Source of the DNA: Lacrimispora celerecrescens
Lineage (GTDB): Bacteria > Bacillota > Clostridia > Lachnospirales > Lachnospiraceae
DNA length: 34,242 nucleotides
Assembly: GCF_000732605.1 (NCBI RefSeq)
Contig: NZ_JPME01000021.1
Coordinates: 1-34,242 of the forward strand
Direction: 5' to 3'
Under the pieces are notes generated by a model that saw nothing but the letters and a program-made list of their open reading frames with translations, was not told the origin of the DNA and searched no databases. Positions 1-7,314 of this stretch are shown here, in pieces. Numbering within the stretch: position 1 is the stretch's first letter; each line of letters begins with the position of its first letter. Both the position numbers and the translations under genes were made by a program.

Positions 1-66
1 GTTTGTGACAGAGATGTAAATGCTGCACGCAATATCAAGAAACAAGGAATATTAGTATTGGCATAA
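1..66 (+). CDS. tnpB: C-terminal end of an IS200/IS605-type TnpB (OrfB) protein, cut by the window edge
   Basis: Frame 1 is open from the window edge and reads VCDRDVNAARNIKKQGILVL-A before TAA at 64-66. The CDRD-NAARNI string is the usual C-terminal signature of TnpB/OrfB, made of the last Cys of the zinc ribbon and the final RuvC Asp followed by NAA-NI. TnpB is an RNA-guided nuclease carried by IS200/IS605 elements. Only about 21 residues lie in the window, so nothing can be said about whether the full gene is intact. The sequence just downstream has the structure expected of the element's right end, which supports the call. Confidence 0.8.
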   Translation, partial: VCDRDVNAARNIKKQGILVLA

Positions 67-207
67 ACATCTAAGAGAAACCGTGGGGCACACGGGGATA
101 GCTTGTTGATACTGTAACCGTTAGGTTACTTGAGCAAGAAGCCCTCACTTCTAGCATAAGCATTTGGTAGATCCCAAATGTGGTGCTAAGTGGTGGGAGT
201 ATGTCAC
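67..207 (+). ncRNA. Right end and putative guide-RNA (omegaRNA/reRNA) scaffold of the TnpB element
   Basis: The stretch directly follows tnpB and is non-coding. It contains a nested hairpin: an outer, imperfect stem pairs the CCCTCACTTCTAGCAT side (about 142-157) with the GTGCTAAGTGGTGGG side (about 183-197). An inner stem pairs CATTTGG (161-167) with CCAAATG (174-180). It ends GGAGTATGTCAC at about 207. TnpB guide RNAs are known to span the end of tnpB and the right end of the element, with the guide taken from the flank, here from about 208 on. The exact boundary and the expression are inference. Confidence 0.55.
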
Positions 208-280
208 ATAAAAAAGTAAGGAAGAAACCGTCGAGGTCAAATGTACCTGAAGTACATGGCCTAAGGAGGAGATGACTTCA

Positions 281-490
281 TTGAAGAAAGCATTACTAAT
301 TATTGATGTTCAGAACGACTACTTTGAAGGTGGTAAATCAGAGCTATACAATTCATACAAAGCACTAATGAATATAGAAAAAGTGTTAAAGCTTTTTCGG
401 GAAAGCGGCCAGCCGGTGATTCATGTTTTTATGGCTTCATTGGATGGCCTTTTTGCACGCGTGATTAAGACGGATGAATTTATCAACTGA
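281..490 (+). pseudogene. Isochorismatase/cysteine hydrolase-family gene with an internal deletion
   Basis: The product begins with the family's N-terminal strand and catalytic Asp (LLIIDVQNDYF), continues through the first helix, then passes after IHVFMASLDG directly to GLFARVIKTDEFIN, which resembles the normal C-terminal end. Only about 70 residues remain, against about 170-190 in the family. The central part with the catalytic Lys and nucleophilic Cys is missing, so the protein should be inactive as a hydrolase. The reading frame is kept across the join. An ATG lies at 272, but the AAGGAGG site at 263-269 is only 2 nt from it. TTG at 281 has better spacing (11 nt) and gives the family-typical LKKALLIIDVQ start. 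It could alternatively be a small expressed protein. Confidence 0.6.
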
Positions 491-536
491 TAAATAAAGA
501 TAATATAGCAACAGTATATATAGCAAAAAAGTAAAG

Positions 537-562
537 GCCGCAGTTTTAAGCTGCGGTTTTTA
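537..562 (+). terminator. Intrinsic terminator after the truncated hydrolase gene
   Basis: CCGCAG (538-543) pairs with CTGCGG (551-556) around a 7-nt loop, followed by TTTTTAT. A related copy of this hairpin and its 3' flank occurs at 3374-3427. Confidence 0.7.
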
Positions 563-718
563 TCATGCCTTCATGCCTGCAGATATTATTTTCAAATTTG
601 GAACAAAAAAGTGCAGGTTAAGGACAGATCAAAGCAAAAAAGTCCTCTATTATTTTAATATAAATAGATAGTAGTCAAAAATTGATAAACTCTGATATAA
701 AAAGAGGGTAAGATACAA

Positions 719-1084
719 ATGATATATAGCGATGAAATACAAAACGTCTGTCAAGGCTTGACTGAAACAGACCGCATCAGTACAATGCTTATTTGTTTTC
801 ATGAAGAAAAAGATGGGAATTTATATGGTGAAATTCTTAACTGCTACATCAATGAACCTGTCTGGTTTTCCGGAGTAGGCGATTTGATTCTTAAGTTGGA
901 TGAAATGTGCAACTGGATTGGGACTCCCCAACCAACCACGAATCCAAGGTTTCTTAATAGAATAATGGCTGAAGAATATGCATACAGGACCCAAGGGAAA
1001 AACAGACTGCCAGTAAAGGCAAAGATTCAGCTGCAGGATAGTAAGACCCTAGGTTCCAGGCTCATCTGGCTAAAGAAACATTGA
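719..1084 (+). CDS. Conserved-looking hypothetical protein, 121 aa
   Basis: I do not recognise this protein. It is a soluble, mixed alpha/beta sequence of 121 residues with no signal peptide or membrane segment. A central stretch reads EPVWFSGVGDLILKLDEMCNWIG. A GAGGG ribosome site at 704-708 precedes the ATG by about 10 nt. Its stop codon overlaps the TTG start of the next small ORF (TTGA at 1081-1084), the usual sign of translational coupling. Gene finding is supported by the ribosome site and the coupled partner; function is unknown. Confidence 0.6.
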   Translation: MIYSDEIQNVCQGLTETDRISTMLICFHEEKDGNLYGEILNCYINEPVWFSGVGDLILKLDEMCNWIGTPQPTTNPRFLNRIMAEEYAYRTQGKNRLPVKAKIQLQDSKTLGSRLIWLKKH

Positions 1085-1245
1085 TAGTCAAGATAGAGTT
1101 TCGCCAGAATGCCAGCATGCAGGGAAGAGTGATTGGAAGGCTGACGAAGAAAAAATATGTGAATTTTCGAAGCGCTTTAGAACTGATGCGCATGTTGGAA
1201 GAAATGACTGCAAAAACTAAAAATAAAAGTTATGAAGATTTGTAA
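1081..1245 (+). CDS. Small hypothetical protein, 54 aa, coupled to the preceding gene
   Basis: A 54-codon ORF starts with TTG overlapping the previous stop by 4 nt. The product begins IVKIEFRQNASMQGRVIG and continues with a Lys-rich turn and an amphipathic helix (FRSALELMRMLEEM), which looks like a real, compact folded protein. I do not recognise the family. The strict overlap and matching composition suggest that it is co-translated with the 121-aa protein. A start at an internal ATG is possible but would remove the N-terminal strand. Confidence 0.5.
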   Translation: MIVKIEFRQNASMQGRVIGRLTKKKYVNFRSALELMRMLEEMTAKTKNKSYEDL

Positions 1246-1272
1246 GTTTCAACTTTTTTAAAGGGAGAAATA

Positions 1273-1437
1273 ATGCGCATTTATAAAGTTATGGTTTACT
1301 TTTTATCAATGATTGGACTGGTGGCCGTATTCACATACCTTATTTTCACACTGGCGTTTTTTAAAGAAGAATTAGAAACCGGAAGAATCATACGGATCGG
1401 GCGCCGTGTATATGGAGTTGTTGCAAGAGAATTATGA
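1273..1437 (+). CDS. Small single-span membrane protein, 54 aa
   Basis: The ATG at 1273 follows an AAGGGAG site at 1261-1267. The product has one strongly hydrophobic segment (about residues 8-30, YFLSMIGLVAVFTYLIF and on) followed by a short charged tail rich in Arg and Glu. This fits a single-pass membrane peptide. There is no recognisable family. It lies 27 nt after the preceding 54-aa ORF in the same orientation, so the three small genes may form one transcript ending at the hairpins near 1441-1551. Confidence 0.5.
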   Translation: MRIYKVMVYFLSMIGLVAVFTYLIFTLAFFKEELETGRIIRIGRRVYGVVAREL

Positions 1438-1440
1438 TGC

Positions 1441-1461
1441 AGAAGGACGCTGTCCTTTTTA
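1441..1461 (+). terminator. Short terminator-like hairpin
   Basis: AAGGAC (1443-1448) pairs with GTCCTT (1452-1457) around a 3-nt loop, followed by a few T residues. The stem is short, so this is a weak call. Confidence 0.4.
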
Positions 1462-1516
1462 TAATCAAGCATATGTCAGATAGCCCGGCAGAAGTTATAC
1501 CGGTATCTGGCAGGAG

Positions 1517-1551
1517 AACGGAGTGCATATGCAAAATGCGCTCCGTTTTTT
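1517..1551 (+). terminator. Intrinsic terminator of the small-gene cluster
   Basis: ACGGAGTGCA (1518-1527) pairs with TGCGCTCCGT (1537-1546), with one G-T pair, followed by TTTTT. It separates the small-gene cluster from the tcyP promoter. Confidence 0.75.
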
Positions 1552-1588
1552 ACGCAGCCGTAATGGCTTAAAATCAAGCAAAAATAAA

Positions 1589-1635
1589 TTGACAAATTTC
1601 TCACATAATGTTAACATACTAAACATATATGTTAT
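1589..1635 (+). promoter_or_regulatory. Probable tcyP promoter with an inverted-repeat operator
   Basis: TTGACA at 1589-1594 is followed after 17 nt by TAACAT (1612-1617), a weak -10. The inverted repeat TAACATA (1612-1618) / TATGTTA (1629-1635) overlaps the -10, and a perfect 12-bp palindrome AACATATATGTT lies at 1622-1633. The geometry fits repressor binding over the start region. The regulator is not identifiable. Confidence 0.5.
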
Positions 1636-1866
1636 ATAGAGTAAGGCCGGTTGAAGTCATCAATAAACCGTATCATTAAGGCTGTTCCTTGTGAATATAC
1701 TTTATCAATCCGGGGGCGTTTGGGTATAGGAATATTTAAGGCCGTAACAGTTCCAAAGCCGCCGCAGAATCATCGTACCATGAAAGATTTCAGTAGTTTC
1801 ACAATCACTCCCCGTCACTATGCAAACAAATGTCTGATACTGCAGTGTTCAATATGTGTGGTTTTT
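1636..1866 (+). other. Untranslated leader of tcyP with no recognised riboswitch
   Basis: About 230 nt separate the predicted transcription start from the tcyP ribosome site. I looked for S-box and T-box hallmarks, which would suit a cystine transporter, and found none. An open frame starting TTG at 1651 overlaps tcyP and has no convincing ribosome site or composition, so I treat it as spurious. Confidence 0.4.
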
Positions 1867-1880
1867 AAGGAGGAAAATGT

Positions 1881-3275
1881 ATGGATTTGTTATGGACTTT
1901 GGTTATAATCGCCGTGATTCTTGTGCTGGTCGGAATTCTTTACTATATGCAGAAGAAGCATATATCGTTTGCAAAGAGAGTATTTTCTGCTTTGCTTATG
2001 GGAATTGTTATAGGCAGTATCATGCAGCTTGCTTTTGCATCTGACAGCCCAGTACTGAAAACTTCGTTGGATTGGATCTCCATTATCGGTACTGGTTATG
2101 TGAATCTCTTGAAAATGATTGTGATTCCCCTCATTATGGTCTCCATTATATCGGCCATCGTTAATCTGAAGTCCCATACAAGCTTGGGGAAAATCAGTAC
2201 ATATGTGCTGGTAACATTACTGCTGACTGTGTTCATTTCCGCGTTGGTGGGGATTGCGACTGCAAATACCTTTCATCTGACAGCGGAAGAAATAACCGTG
2301 GGCCAGGCGGAGACAGACCGGGCCGAGTATCTTGAAGGAAAAGTTTCAACTGTCCAGGATCAGACGATACCGCAGCAGATATTGAGCTTTATCCCCCAAA
2401 ATCCCTTCCAGGATATGACCGGTGACAGGGCTACCTCTACCATAGCAGTGGTTATCTTTTCCGCATTTCTAGGTATATCTGCATTGGGAATACAAAAGAA
2501 AAAACCGGAAGAAGCTGAAACGTTCCAGAAAATCATTAATTCCCTTTATGCGGTAGTTATGCGTATGGTAACCTTTATACTGAGATTAACGCCTTATGGC
2601 ATTCTGGGACTTATGACAAAGACAATTGCGACAACGAATATAGCAGGCATTATTGCCCTGTCTAAGTTTGTAATTGCAAATTATGTGGCATTGATTGTTA
2701 TGTTTGCCATACATTTTTTAATTATCCTGCTGATGAAATTGAATCCAGCAACATACATCAAGAAGGTCTTCCCAACGCTTACCATTGCTTTTACGTCAAG
2801 ATCCAGTGCGGGTACGCTGCCCTTAACGATTGAAACACAGACTAAGAAACTTGGTATTCCTGAAAGTATTGCCAATTTCGCCGCATCTTTCGGAACAACA
2901 ATTGGCCAGAATGGCTGCGCAGGCGTTTATCCCGCTATGCTTGCTGTCATGATCGCCCCTGCGGTGGGTATTAACCCAATGAGTATTGGTTTCATTGCAA
3001 AACTGTCTATTATCGTTGCAATCAGCTCCTTTGGTATTGCCGGGGTTGGCGGCGGTGCGACATTTGCTGCTTTGATGGTTTTATCCGCCATGAATCTGCC
3101 TGTTGGTCTGGCCGGACTGTTAATATCGGTGGAACCTTTAATTGATATGGGGCGGACCGCTTTGAATGTGAACGATGCTATGCTCGCCGGCCTTGTAACA
3201 GCAAGGCTGACATCAGAGCTTGACGTGGATTTGTATAATACACCAGTAGATGAGTATTCGGCAATGTCATTATAA
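1881..3275 (+). CDS. tcyP: L-cystine symporter of the DAACS family (TcyP type)
   Basis: The 464-residue protein matches the usual length of TcyP/YdjN cystine symporters, a branch of the dicarboxylate/amino acid:cation symporters. It has about eight hydrophobic segments and the family's re-entrant serine-rich loop SRSSAGTLP (about residues 306-314). The C-terminal substrate/cation region includes GGGATFAALMVLSA and a NVNDAM motif in the NMDGT position. A perfect AAGGAGG at 1867-1873 sets the ATG. The role is uptake of cystine (and probably related sulfur compounds) across the cytoplasmic membrane, driven by a cation gradient. It is a single-gene unit between its own promoter and a set of terminators. 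The choice of cystine over other amino acids rests on family resemblance. Confidence 0.88.
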   Translation: MDLLWTLVIIAVILVLVGILYYMQKKHISFAKRVFSALLMGIVIGSIMQLAFASDSPVLKTSLDWISIIGTGYVNLLKMIVIPLIMVSIISAIVNLKSHTSLGKISTYVLVTLLLTVFISALVGIATANTFHLTAEEITVGQAETDRAEYLEGKVSTVQDQTIPQQILSFIPQNPFQDMTGDRATSTIAVVIFSAFLGISALGIQKKKPEEAETFQKIINSLYAVVMRMVTFILRLTPYGILGLMTKTIATTNIAGIIALSKFVIANYVALIVMFAIHFLIILLMKLNPATYIKKVFPTLTIAFTSRSSAGTLPLTIETQTKKLGIPESIANFAASFGTTIGQNGCAGVYPAMLAVMIAPAVGINPMSIGFIAKLSIIVAISSFGIAGVGGGATFAALMVLSAMNLPVGLAGLLISVEPLIDMGRTALNVNDAMLAGLVTARLTSELDVDLYNTPVDEYSAMSL

Positions 3276-3313
3276 TGCAGCTTAACTGAACTTAACGCTG
3301 GTGAAAATAAAAG

Positions 3314-3365
3314 GAGAGGGTATCCCAAAAGTCGTGAAATGACTGAGGGGTGCCCTCTCTTGTCC
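3314..3365 (+). terminator. Terminator-like long hairpin after tcyP
   Basis: GAGAGGGTATCCC (3314-3326) pairs with GGGGTGCCCTCTC (3347-3359), with one mismatch and G-T pairing, followed by a T-containing but not uniform tail. Confidence 0.6.
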
Positions 3366-3373
3366 TATTCATT

Positions 3374-3403
3374 TAAGGCCACGGTCTTAAACTGCGGCCT
3401 TTT
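3374..3403 (+). terminator. Second terminator-like hairpin, part of a repeated element
   Basis: AAGGCC pairs with GGCCTT around an imperfect centre, followed by TTTTCC. The hairpin and about 25 nt of 3' flank are homologous to the terminator at 533-593. Confidence 0.5.
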
Positions 3404-3432
3404 CCATGCCTGTAGATGTTATCTCTCATTGT

Positions 3433-3468
3433 AAAACGACCGTCGGATTTCTCTCTGACGGTCGCTTT
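3433..3468. terminator. Bidirectional terminator between tcyP and the DeoR-family gene
   Basis: CGACCGTC (3437-3444) pairs with GACGGTCG (3457-3464). The plus strand is followed by CTTTATTT and the minus strand by TTTTAC, so it can serve the converging minus-strand regulator gene, which ends at 3471. Confidence 0.75.
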
Positions 3469-3470
3469 AT

Positions 3471-4253
3471 TTATTGTGCAAGAATATATGAGACGTTCAT
3501 CGCAGTAATTTCCTTGATTTGTTCTTTCGGAAAAGATCTATCGGTAACCAGATAATCCATATCAGACAAATGTGCAACCGTTAATAGCGCATTTTTACCA
3601 AATTTACTGCTGTCCAGCATTAAAATGATTTCATCTGCACATTGCATAGCAGTCTTTTGAAAAGCAACGTCATCATCGTAGTAGCCGGTAATCATGAGCT
3701 GATCGCTGATAGCTGCACCACTGATGAATGCTTTGTTCACATGTACTTCATCCATCATTTTCGTCGTTTGGTATCCGTGCGTGGCATGCTCTTGGGGACT
3801 TACCCAGCCCCCCAAAAAGAAAAGTCTTTGGCATAAGCCTCCGGAATTAAACAGGGAAGCAATCGCAAAGGAATTGGTAACGATAACAAGGGTTTGCAGA
3901 AGTTCCGGATCCTGCGCCAATACCTTCGCCAGCTCCAGGTTGGTGGTGCAGTTTTCCATTAAGATGGCATCGCCTTTTTCCACCAGCCTTGCGGCGACTG
4001 TTGCAATTTTTATTTTTAAGTTCACATTCTCTTTTGCACGTAGGTCAAACGGTATCTCGCTTGCTATGTTGGCTAAAGCTACTCCGCCGTGAACTTTGAT
4101 GATCCGGCCTTCTTCAGCCAGAGCATCCAGATCTTTACGCATGGTTTCGGTGGAAACATCAGTTGATTCAGCTAACTGCTGCGTGGAGCTAATAGGAACT
4201 TGTGAAAGTAAATCAAGTATTTTTCTTCTGCGTAGCTGCAATTTATTTGCCAT
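3471..4253 (-). CDS. DeoR/GlpR-family transcriptional regulator
   Basis: The 260-residue protein has the standard DeoR layout. An N-terminal winged HTH (about residues 5-60, with the recognition segment DVSTETMRKDLDALAEEGRI) is followed by a DeoRC effector domain resembling sugar-phosphate isomerases (about 75-230). That domain includes AISGAAI and DSSKFGK-type loops that normally bind a phosphorylated sugar. Length is typical. It is divergent from the nucleoside hydrolase/ABC operon starting at 4529, so it is probably that operon's local repressor, sensing a sugar phosphate made by the pathway. That function is inference from gene order. Its own promoter is a near-consensus site at 4286-4313. 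Confidence 0.88.
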   Translation of the reverse strand: MANKLQLRRRKILDLLSQVPISSTQQLAESTDVSTETMRKDLDALAEEGRIIKVHGGVALANIASEIPFDLRAKENVNLKIKIATVAARLVEKGDAILMENCTTNLELAKVLAQDPELLQTLVIVTNSFAIASLFNSGGLCQRLFFLGGWVSPQEHATHGYQTTKMMDEVHVNKAFISGAAISDQLMITGYYDDDVAFQKTAMQCADEIILMLDSSKFGKNALLTVAHLSDMDYLVTDRSFPKEQIKEITAMNVSYILAQ

Positions 4254-4285
4254 AATAAGGTCCTTTCAAAACTTGGTATATAACA

Positions 4286-4313
4286 ATAATATCATGGTTT
4301 ATTCCAATGTCAA
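4286..4313 (-). promoter_or_regulatory. Promoter of the DeoR-family gene
   Basis: On the minus strand TTGACA (4308-4313) and TATTAT (4286-4291) are 16 nt apart. An AAAGGACC ribosome site precedes the start codon at 4253. Confidence 0.7.
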
Positions 4314-4412
4314 ATCAAATGCTCAAAATTCACAGATGCTTTTATTATGCAATATGAATGTAAAGTTTTATTATATATTGCTGCAAAATATTGTAAAAAA
4401 CCAAATTTAATA

Positions 4413-4441
4413 TTGACATTATTACAAAAAAGTATTAATGT
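4413..4441 (+). promoter_or_regulatory. Possible promoter of the nucleoside hydrolase operon
   Basis: TTGACA at 4413-4418 lies in an extremely A+T-rich 275-bp intergenic region, followed after 17 nt by a weak TAATGT. Several ATTACA/TGTAA-like half sites around it could bind the divergent DeoR regulator. A perfect TATAAT at 4507-4512 is too close to the ribosome site to be the main start. Confidence 0.4.
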
Positions 4442-4528
4442 AACATTATAAACATTGTAAATAAACATATTTATCTATAAAATAATTGCTTATTTACAAC
4501 ATTTTGTATAATCAGGAAGGAAGACCAG

Positions 4529-5497
4529 ATGAAATCACCTAAGCCCTATATTTACACAGACAACAATTCCAATACCATGGAGGATTATGCACAGTCCATA
4601 CTTCAATTGAAACGGCCGGAGCAACCCGTTGACGTTGTACTGGATACTGATCCCTATAACGAGGTGGATGACCAGTTTGCTATCGCCTATTTATTGCAAT
4701 ACCAGGACCGATTGAAGTTAAAGGGGATTTACGCCGCACCGTTTTTTAACCATCATTCAGAAAGCCCTGCCGATGGAATGGAAAAGAGCTACGAGGAAAT
4801 TTTTCATGTGCTTGCCATGCTGAATAGAGAGGAATTTGCACCGATGGTCTACAAGGGTGCGTCAGGTTTTTTGCGCAACGAGAAAACGCCGATTGAATCT
4901 CCAGCCACGGAGGCCTTGTACCGGCAGGCTATGCAGTATACGCCGGAGCATCCGCTCTATGTAATTGGGATTGCTGCCTGTACCAATATTGCCTCTGCGA
5001 TCTTGCTTCATCCGGAAATTAAGGATCGTATTTTTGTTGTTTGGCTGGGCGGCATGAGCTTCGAATGGCACGACAACGCTTCCTTTAACGCGGGACAGGA
5101 TGTTGCCGCCGCACGGGTATTGTTGGGGAGCGGCGTTCCGCTGGTTTTGCTTCCCGGACGAGGCGTACTGGACCACTTTACTACGACCGGACCGGAGATG
5201 GAGTATTGGCTGCGGGGAAAAAATGCATTTTGTGATTACATACTGGACAAGACTGCCAAGGAAGCCAGCATATGCAATGGCGAGCGATGCTGGAGCCGTC
5301 CTATTTCCGATGTTGCCGCCATTGGCTGGCTTTTGGGACAGAACTTTATGCTGGATCGCCTGGAGCATAGTCCAATTATGCAATATGACAACTTTTACAG
5401 CAACGATAAACGCCGTCTGTTTATCCGATATGTATACAGCATAAACCGGGATAAGCTGATGGGTGATTTGTTTGAAAAACTTGCATGTTATGAATAA
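4529..5497 (+). CDS. Nucleoside hydrolase of the IUNH superfamily
   Basis: The 322-residue protein carries an IUNH-type N-terminal calcium/ribose-binding motif in the variant form DTDPYNEVDDQFA (Asp39, Asp41, Glu45, Asp47, Asp48), where classical members have DTDPG-DDA. The central VIGIAACTNIASA and the WLGGMS loop also fit the fold. The family hydrolyses the N-glycosidic bond of ribonucleosides to free base and ribose in the cytoplasm. Length is normal. It is the first gene of the operon, ahead of ABC permeases, suggesting that imported nucleoside-like glycosides are cleaved. The variant motif places it in a less studied subfamily, so the substrate is uncertain. Confidence 0.82.
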   Translation: MKSPKPYIYTDNNSNTMEDYAQSILQLKRPEQPVDVVLDTDPYNEVDDQFAIAYLLQYQDRLKLKGIYAAPFFNHHSESPADGMEKSYEEIFHVLAMLNREEFAPMVYKGASGFLRNEKTPIESPATEALYRQAMQYTPEHPLYVIGIAACTNIASAILLHPEIKDRIFVVWLGGMSFEWHDNASFNAGQDVAAARVLLGSGVPLVLLPGRGVLDHFTTTGPEMEYWLRGKNAFCDYILDKTAKEASICNGERCWSRPISDVAAIGWLLGQNFMLDRLEHSPIMQYDNFYSNDKRRLFIRYVYSINRDKLMGDLFEKLACYE

Positions 5498-5523
5498 ATC
5501 CATAATGCGAATGGAGAAACGCA

Positions 5524-6405
5524 ATGAAAAAAAGAGCATTTCATTTTATTGAACCTTATCTGTACCTTTTGCCAGCTTTCAGCATGCTGCTTTTGTTCAC
5601 CTATTATCCCTTTGTTCAAAATGCCATTCTTAGTTTATTTACCGTGAATAAATTCCGGGAGATAAAAGAATTTGCTGGTTTAGCCAATTATGTGCGTGTG
5701 CTGACGGATGAAAAGTTTTTACGGGCTATGGGAAACACATTTATCTATGTCTTTACAACGGTACCTATCAGCATTGTTTTCGGATTTGCACTGGCGCTGC
5801 TTGCACGCAGGCATCATCGGATATCTATTGCTTATGAAGCATTGTTTGCTTTGTCCATGGCGGTATCGGCCTCTGTAATCGCCATGATTTTTCAACTCGC
5901 ATATAACCCTTCCATGGGAATTATCAATAAGCTGTCCGGTATTTCGGTATCGTGGCTGACAGATCCTAAAACCGCATTATTATCCTTGATCATTGTCCAG
6001 ATCTGGTCCAATATCGGATACAATTTTATCTTTCTCTTTTCTGCTTTGCGGGGACTTTCGGACGAAGTACTGGAAAGCGCACAGGTCGATGGTGCAGTGG
6101 GTATAAAGCTGCTGGGTAAGATCCTTATTCCCTTGGTTTCCCCCACGTTGCTGTTTCTGTTGGTAAAGGACATTGCCTATGCAATGACCACCGCAAGTCT
6201 TACATTGATTCTGACTACCAACAACGGTGCGACAGGGCAGCCCAATGGTGCAACGGAAACGATCATGTCCTATATTTATGGGAAAGCGATTATTGGAACA
6301 AATTACAATGCAGCATTTGCTGCGACGATGGTCGGTTTTATATTAGCTGCAATTATGATGGTTTTCAGTTTGATTTTAGACAAGAAGAAGGTGAACTATG
6401 ATTGA
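5524..6405 (+). CDS. ABC sugar transporter permease, MalF/UgpA type
   Basis: The 293-residue protein has six membrane segments and the binding-protein-dependent permease EAA loop near its C-terminal third (ESAQVDGAVGIKLLGKILIPL), which contacts the ATPase. The N-terminus (EPYLYLLPAFSMLLLFTYYP) is typical of the MalF/UgpA permease family. It starts 26 nt after the hydrolase gene and overlaps the next permease by 8 nt, so the two permeases should be made in equal amounts and form a heterodimer. No ATPase is encoded in the operon. In clostridia and bacilli such systems commonly share a multitask MsmX-type ATPase, which would have to lie elsewhere. Confidence 0.88.
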   Translation: MKKRAFHFIEPYLYLLPAFSMLLLFTYYPFVQNAILSLFTVNKFREIKEFAGLANYVRVLTDEKFLRAMGNTFIYVFTTVPISIVFGFALALLARRHHRISIAYEALFALSMAVSASVIAMIFQLAYNPSMGIINKLSGISVSWLTDPKTALLSLIIVQIWSNIGYNFIFLFSALRGLSDEVLESAQVDGAVGIKLLGKILIPLVSPTLLFLLVKDIAYAMTTASLTLILTTNNGATGQPNGATETIMSYIYGKAIIGTNYNAAFAATMVGFILAAIMMVFSLILDKKKVNYD

Positions 6406-7264
6406 TAGAAGCGGAGATAGAAAAACAATCATAAAGCGGAAAAAGGTTGTAAAAAGTGTTTTATACCAATTGTTTTGTCTTGCATTGGGACTTTTGCTGA
6501 TGACGCCGTTAATCTATGCGGTTTGTATTTCCTTCATGCGGCCGGATGAGGTTTTGACAAAAGAAATTCACTTTTTCCCAAAATCTTTCTATCTGGGAAA
6601 CTATATCATCGCATTAGCACAGACAAATATCTTCCGGTTTATGTTCAATTCATTCATTGTAGCTTTCGTTTCCAGTGTTGTACGTATCGTAACCGCCAGT
6701 ATGGCAGCATTTTCCTTTGCTTTCTTTGATTACAGAGGTAAAAAAGTCCTATTTTACCTTGTAGTTGGCAGTATGATTATTCCGGCCGATGTATTGGTGG
6801 TGCAAAATTACTTTACTACTGCAGAATTGAGGCTGATCAATACATATCTCGGTATGATGGTTGTGTTTTTCGTTTCCGCAATGAATATCTTTGTTATGCG
6901 CCAGCATTTCATGACTTATTCTAAAACGTTGAGGGAGGCGGCGCTGGTGGATGGATGTGGCAACTTTACATTCTATGCCAGAATTCTGCTTCCTTCCAGC
7001 ACACCGGTTATAGCCACCGTATTCATCTCTTCCTTCGTGGGAACCTGGAATACCTACCTGTGGCCTCTCCTTGTGACGAATGTAAATAACATGCGCACCG
7101 CCCAGGTCGCTATAACCATGCTGAATATCAATGAAGGCAGTTCCTATGGATACGGGACGATTATGGCAGCGGCAGTCATGATTCTGATTCCATCCATTTT
7201 AGTTTTTCTTGTGTTTCAAAAGAGAATTGTCGGCGGAATGATGACCGGCGCCGTCAAGGGATAA
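6398..7264 (+). CDS. ABC sugar transporter permease, MalG/UgpE type
   Basis: The 288-residue protein has a basic N-terminus, six membrane segments and the MalG-type EAA loop (LREAALVDGCGNFTFYARIL). The ATG overlaps the preceding gene by 8 nt and has an AAGGTG ribosome site inside it. It is the partner of the upstream permease. The C-terminus ends GGMMTGAVKG, the usual tail of this family that docks on the ATPase. Confidence 0.88.
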   Translation: MIDRSGDRKTIIKRKKVVKSVLYQLFCLALGLLLMTPLIYAVCISFMRPDEVLTKEIHFFPKSFYLGNYIIALAQTNIFRFMFNSFIVAFVSSVVRIVTASMAAFSFAFFDYRGKKVLFYLVVGSMIIPADVLVVQNYFTTAELRLINTYLGMMVVFFVSAMNIFVMRQHFMTYSKTLREAALVDGCGNFTFYARILLPSSTPVIATVFISSFVGTWNTYLWPLLVTNVNNMRTAQVAITMLNINEGSSYGYGTIMAAAVMILIPSILVFLVFQKRIVGGMMTGAVKG

Positions 7265-7314
7265 TACCTGTTCCGGGTTTTATCATACATCATAATATTA
7301 AAGGAGGATATACG

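Noticed and set aside
1651-1908. 85-codon ORF in the tcyP leader
   Set aside because: It has a TTG start without a convincing ribosome site, unlikely composition, and overlaps the start of tcyP in another frame.
4507-4512. Perfect TATAAT as the main -10 of the nucleoside hydrolase operon
   Set aside because: Transcription from it would begin inside the ribosome site, and no -35 lies at proper distance. The TTGACA at 4413 is a better though imperfect candidate.
4862-5539. 225-codon minus-strand ORF opposite the nucleoside hydrolase
   Set aside because: It is a mirror frame of a recognised gene, with low-complexity, unprotein-like composition and no ribosome site.
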